Shown: one piece after another, positions 6,742 to 9,222 of the stretch
How positions within the stretch are numbered: the first letter of the stretch is position 1
How the letters are laid out: each line of letters begins with the position of its first letter
From: Acetobacteraceae bacterium
GTDB taxonomy: Bacteria > Pseudomonadota > Alphaproteobacteria > Acetobacterales > Acetobacteraceae
Reading direction: 5' to 3'
Assembly (NCBI GenBank): GCA_027311485.1
Contig: DAICYU010000115.1
Location: forward strand, 1-9,222
Length of the DNA: 9,222 nt
Translations under genes and position numbers: made by a program
The notes under the pieces: generated by a model
What the model saw: only the letters and a program-made list of their open reading frames with translations
Database searches by the model: none
What the model was told of the DNA's origin: nothing

Positions 6742-6749
6742 TTTCAGCT

Positions 6750-8033
6750 ATGCCCGACAACGCAACGACCGATCTGTGCAGCCTGACCGCGACCCAGGCG
6801 GTTCGCCTGATCCGCGACGGCAAGCTGCGCCCGCAGGACCTGACCGAAGCCTACCTTGACCGCATCGCCCAGCGGGAGCCATCGGTGCGCGCCTTCGTGC
6901 ATTTCGATCCCGCCCAGGTCCGCGCCGCCGCGGCGTCCGCCGCGCCCGGTCCGCTGCAAGGCATCCCCGTCGGCATCAAGGACGTGCTGGACACCGCCGA
7001 TATGCCCAGCCAGTACGGCTCCCCGATCTGGACCGGCTGGCAGCCGAAGGCCGACTCCGCCCCGGTCGCCTGGGCGCGCGCGGCCGGCGGCGTCGTGGTC
7101 GGCAAGACCGTCACCACCGAGTTCGCCACCCGCCATCCCGGCCCGACCCGCAACCCGGTCAACCCCGCGCACACGCCGGGCGGATCATCCTCGGGGTCCG
7201 CGGCGGGCGTCGGGGCAGGGCTGTTCCCGCTCGCCTACGGCACCCAGACGGCCGGCAGCGTCATCCGTCCGGCCGCCTATTGCGGCGTCGTCGGCTACAA
7301 GCCGACCTACGGCATGATCAGCCGCATCGGCATGAAGATCATGTCCGACAGCCTGGACACGATCGGCGTCATGGCCCGCAACGTCGCCGACTGCGCGCTG
7401 TTCGCCGGCGCCGTCGCCGCCCGTGACCTGGGCGACCCCGATGTTCGGCCGGACCGCGCGCCGCGGATCGGCTTCTGCCGCTCGCCCAGCTGGCCCGCCG
7501 CCGCGCCGGAAACCCAGGCCCTGTGGAGCCGCGTCGCCACCGCCCTCGGCGCCGCCGGTGCCAGCATCGTGGATCGCGAACTGCCTGAGCGGTTCGCCGC
7601 GCTGGTTGAGGCGCATCCGATCGTCATGAACGCGGAAAGCGCCCGCGCCCTGGGCTGGGAAATGGCGCACCGCCGCGACCAGCTGACCCCCGGCCTGCGG
7701 GAGCGGATGGAATTCGGCCTGAACCAGCCCGAGGCCGCGCTGCGCAACGCCTACGCCGTCTTCGAAAGCACCCAGCAGGCCTTCCCGGACGTGCTGGACG
7801 GCCTCGATGTCCTGGTCACCCCCTCGGCGCCTGGGGAGGCTCCGCACGGGCTCGACTGGACCGGCGATCCGGCGTTCAACTTCATCTGGACCTCGCTGCA
7901 CGTGCCCTGCGTGACGGTGCCCGTGGGCGCCGGGCCGAACGGCTTGCCGCTGGGCATCCAGATCGTCGGCCGCAGGAATGACGATCGTGCCGTTCTGGCC
8001 TGGGCGGAATGGGTGCGGGCCGCGCTTGCCTGA
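6750..8033 (+). CDS. Amidase-signature family hydrolase
   Basis: This 427-residue enzyme is predicted to cleave amide bonds (R-CO-NH2 or an anilide/carbamoyl type substrate) in the cytoplasm. The family's Ser-cisSer-Lys triad is intact: K77 in PVGIKDVLD, cis-Ser S146 in TPGGSSSGSAAG, and nucleophile S170 in YGTQTAGSVIRPAAYCG, with the expected 24-residue spacing between the two serines. VGYKPTYG follows. Compared with the common GTDTGGS the motif here reads GTQTAGS, so Asp is replaced by Gln and one Gly by Ala. The length is on the short side for the family (about 450-500). It lacks gatB/gatC neighbours and the GatA-style C-terminus, so it is unlikely to be the tRNA amidotransferase subunit. 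The true substrate is unknown. The next gene starts within its 3' end, so the two are probably cotranscribed. Confidence 0.92.
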   Translation: MPDNATTDLCSLTATQAVRLIRDGKLRPQDLTEAYLDRIAQREPSVRAFVHFDPAQVRAAAASAAPGPLQGIPVGIKDVLDTADMPSQYGSPIWTGWQPKADSAPVAWARAAGGVVVGKTVTTEFATRHPGPTRNPVNPAHTPGGSSSGSAAGVGAGLFPLAYGTQTAGSVIRPAAYCGVVGYKPTYGMISRIGMKIMSDSLDTIGVMARNVADCALFAGAVAARDLGDPDVRPDRAPRIGFCRSPSWPAAAPETQALWSRVATALGAAGASIVDRELPERFAALVEAHPIVMNAESARALGWEMAHRRDQLTPGLRERMEFGLNQPEAALRNAYAVFESTQQAFPDVLDGLDVLVTPSAPGEAPHGLDWTGDPAFNFIWTSLHVPCVTVPVGAGPNGLPLGIQIVGRRNDDRAVLAWAEWVRAALA

Positions 8034-8715
8034 TCCAAAGCCGATCCTGTTCGCCGGCGATCCGCACGGCAATTTCACCCCGATCCTGCGCGCCTGCGCG
8101 GCCCATCCGCCCGGCACGCTCATTCTGCTCGGTGATTGCGGCTGCGCGGCGCCGCTGACCCAGGTGCTGGCACCGGCCATCGATGTCGGCTGGGACGTGC
8201 GCTGGATTCTGGGCAACCACGACACGGAAACCGAGGCCGCTTTCGATCACCTGACCGGCTCACCCGGTGACCTCGGCCTGCGGGTCGGGGTGATCGGCGG
8301 TTGGCGCATCGCCGGGTTGCCCGGGGTGTTCCGCCCCAGGGTCTGGCAGCCCGACGATGGCCCGCCGTCGTTCCACACCCGCGACGCCTTCCTGGCCCGA
8401 CTGCGACCCGGGGAGGTGTGGCGCGGCGGTCTGCCGCTATGGCACCGCGATACCATCTTCCCTGAGGATGTCGACCATCTGGCGGCGCAGCGCTTCGACG
8501 TCCTGGTGTCGCACGAAGCGCCGTCCTGCCACCCCCACGGCTTCGCCGTCATCGACGCATTGGCGGAGCATGGCGGTGCCACGCTGATCGTGCACGGGCA
8601 CCACCACCAGTCCTACACCGCAACCCTGCCGAACGGCATCGCGGTGCGCGGGCTGGGCCTGGCCGAACCGTGGCTACTGGACTGGCCGCCGCCGCCGCCG
8701 CCGCACGACCCTTAA
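7978..8715 (+). CDS. Calcineurin-like metallophosphoesterase
   Basis: This protein of up to 245 residues is a two-metal phosphoesterase predicted to hydrolyse a phosphomonoester or diester in the cytoplasm. The ordered metal-binding motifs are AGDPHGN (D28, H30), LGDCG (D53), LGNHD (N80-D82), VSHEAP (H179) and HGHHH (H208, H210). GDCG replaces the GDxxDRG form of the PPP phosphatases, so a Ser/Thr phosphatase assignment is not safe. The ATG at 7978 overlaps the amidase by 56 nt and gives 16 N-terminal residues without family character; AGGA touches the ATG, so ribosome spacing is poor. A TTG at 8026, next to the amidase stop, would give a 229-residue protein and is a good alternative. The C-terminus ends W-(P)6-HDP, antisense to the convergent gene's Arg run. 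Confidence 0.9.
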   Translation: MTIVPFWPGRNGCGPRLPDPKPILFAGDPHGNFTPILRACAAHPPGTLILLGDCGCAAPLTQVLAPAIDVGWDVRWILGNHDTETEAAFDHLTGSPGDLGLRVGVIGGWRIAGLPGVFRPRVWQPDDGPPSFHTRDAFLARLRPGEVWRGGLPLWHRDTIFPEDVDHLAAQRFDVLVSHEAPSCHPHGFAVIDALAEHGGATLIVHGHHHQSYTATLPNGIAVRGLGLAEPWLLDWPPPPPPHDP

Positions 8716-9222
8716 TCCGCCGACGCCGGCCGCCAGCACCAACAGCGACGCGGGCTCGGGCACGGATGTCGTTGTCACGGTTGCGCCCGCGTAGCCGAGC
8801 GCCTGCATCATGGTGAATGTTGGCGATGATGTAGTGTAGGTCGGGTACACGCCGGGGGAGCCGGTTGCGGATTGAATATAGCCGCTGGGCCCAAAATCGG
8901 CGTAGTCGCCGGTGCCAGTCTGATTGAAATTCACGATGTTGGTCTGGCCGCCATCGACCGACAGGAATGATGTCACCGGGATGAGTGTCGATGAGCCCGG
9001 CACCGCCGTCGTCGCTGCCGTGGTATAGCTTGGTACGCCTGCCGCCGCGTAGCGGTAAAGGTCGAGCGCGCCATAATACTGATCCAGCGGCGAATTTCCG
9101 GTTGCCAACGCGTTCAGTGTCGATCCGGGACCGCCGCCGCCCAGCACCTCATTGATTTCATGCTCGGTGACCGAAATTGCGCTGTAGGCGCCGCTGACTG
9201 GCGTTGTTCCATAGAAGAAGCT
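8674..9222 (-). CDS. PEP-CTERM protein, putative NF038122-like metalloprotease (5' end beyond window)
   Basis: The last 182 residues of an exported protein are present; the start lies beyond the right edge. The visible part opens with VTEHEINEVLGGG, a HExxE form of the HExxH zinc-protease motif, then SPLDQYYGALDLYRYAAAG, FLSVDGGQTNIVNFNQ and GDYADFGPSG. This order recalls the PEP-CTERM-associated metalloprotease family NF038122, by memory rather than search. The C-terminal 29 residues form a PEP-CTERM sorting signal (8677-8763): VPEPAS, a hydrophobic helix, and a strongly basic tail with six consecutive Arg. Such proteins are normally cut by an exosortase and attached to the surface or exported; no exosortase is in this window. 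The gene ends 42 nt inside the convergent phosphoesterase gene, with no room for a terminator between them. Confidence 0.85.
   Translation of the reverse strand, partial: SFFYGTTPVSGAYSAISVTEHEINEVLGGGGPGSTLNALATGNSPLDQYYGALDLYRYAAAGVPSYTTAATTAVPGSSTLIPVTSFLSVDGGQTNIVNFNQTGTGDYADFGPSGYIQSATGSPGVYPTYTTSSPTFTMMQALGYAGATVTTTSVPEPASLLVLAAGVGGLRVVRRRRRRPVQ
8686..8703. repeat. (CCG)6 trinucleotide run in overlapping gene ends
   Basis: Six perfect CCG units code for six prolines of the phosphoesterase on the plus strand and, as CGG, six arginines of the PEP-CTERM tail on the minus strand. Both frames are in register, so gain or loss of a unit changes both proteins by one residue without a frameshift. 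Confidence 0.95.

Larger units (their letters stand above)
6167..6749. other. 583-bp divergent intergenic region with short palindromes
   Basis: I find no convincing gene. The plus-strand frame 6167-6685 is open but Arg-rich, has no ribosome binding site, and begins antisense to the small secreted gene. The region holds GGGGCCCC (6234-6241), GGACGTT twice at 6316 and 6338 (22 bp apart, about two helical turns), GTTGA/TCAAC flanking them (6320-6324 and 6344-6348), and two compact CGGCAT/ATGCCG hairpins (6523-6538 and 6601-6617). Promoters for the small secreted gene and for the amidase should lie here. TTGCCG (6660-6665), 17 nt, TAGGAG (6683-6688) is the best sigma-70-like pair for the amidase, but it is weak. 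Confidence 0.45.

Noticed and set aside
7185..8225. Open minus-strand frame of 346 codons
   Set aside because: It is antisense to the amidase and phosphoesterase, whose catalytic motifs are unambiguous.
8686..8703. (CCG)6 run considered as part of a CRISPR or larger tandem array
   Set aside because: It is a single microsatellite run within coding sequence without spacers or further copies.
1..9222. tRNA, rRNA, insertion sequence, phage or defence genes
   Set aside because: I saw no cloverleaf, no rRNA stretch, no transposase or integrase motif, no terminal inverted repeats with target duplications, and no recognisable defence domain.

Overview
This 9.2-kb window is GC-rich chromosomal DNA from a bacterium. 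The codon use (strong G/C at third positions), an AglA-type alpha-glucosidase, a PEP-CTERM protein and a WGxxGxxG-type small protein suggest an alphaproteobacterium, perhaps of the Acetobacteraceae. That placement is an inference from protein style, not from a marker gene. No rRNA, tRNA, CRISPR array, phage or transposon gene is visible. The density of long ORFs on the opposite strand is the usual shadow effect of high GC.

Left part (1-1773): a GH13 alpha-glucosidase gene on the minus strand runs off the left edge. A 176-bp divergent intergenic region separates it from a plus-strand gene for an 85-residue, three-helix membrane protein.

Centre (1776-5524): five minus-strand genes lie close together and probably form one operon. 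In transcription order they are an unrecognised 194-residue protein, a small lipoprotein that starts 2 nt after it, a DUF2167-type membrane-anchored protein, a class I/II PLP-dependent aminotransferase, and a two-CxxC zinc-ribbon protein resembling DUF2225 that overlaps the aminotransferase by ATGA. The largest gap, 82 nt, lies before the DUF2167 gene and holds a perfect 9-bp inverted repeat just upstream of its ribosome binding site.

Right centre (5525-6749): a 321-bp gap, a small secreted WGxxGxxG-motif protein (minus), then a 583-bp stretch with no convincing gene but several short palindromes and repeats.

Right part (6750-9222): an amidase-signature hydrolase is followed by an overlapping calcineurin-like metallophosphoesterase, both on the plus strand. 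The phosphoesterase runs tail-to-tail into the C-terminal part of a PEP-CTERM protein on the minus strand, which continues past the right edge. The two 3' ends overlap by 42 nt, and a (CCG)6 run encodes six prolines on one strand and six arginines on the other.

Most of the content is ordinary housekeeping or accessory metabolism. I see no complete novel defence or mobile system. The points most worth following up are the five-gene operon with three poorly characterised members, the doubly coding (CCG)6 overlap, the orphan WGxxGxxG protein and the HExxE variant in the PEP-CTERM protease-like protein.
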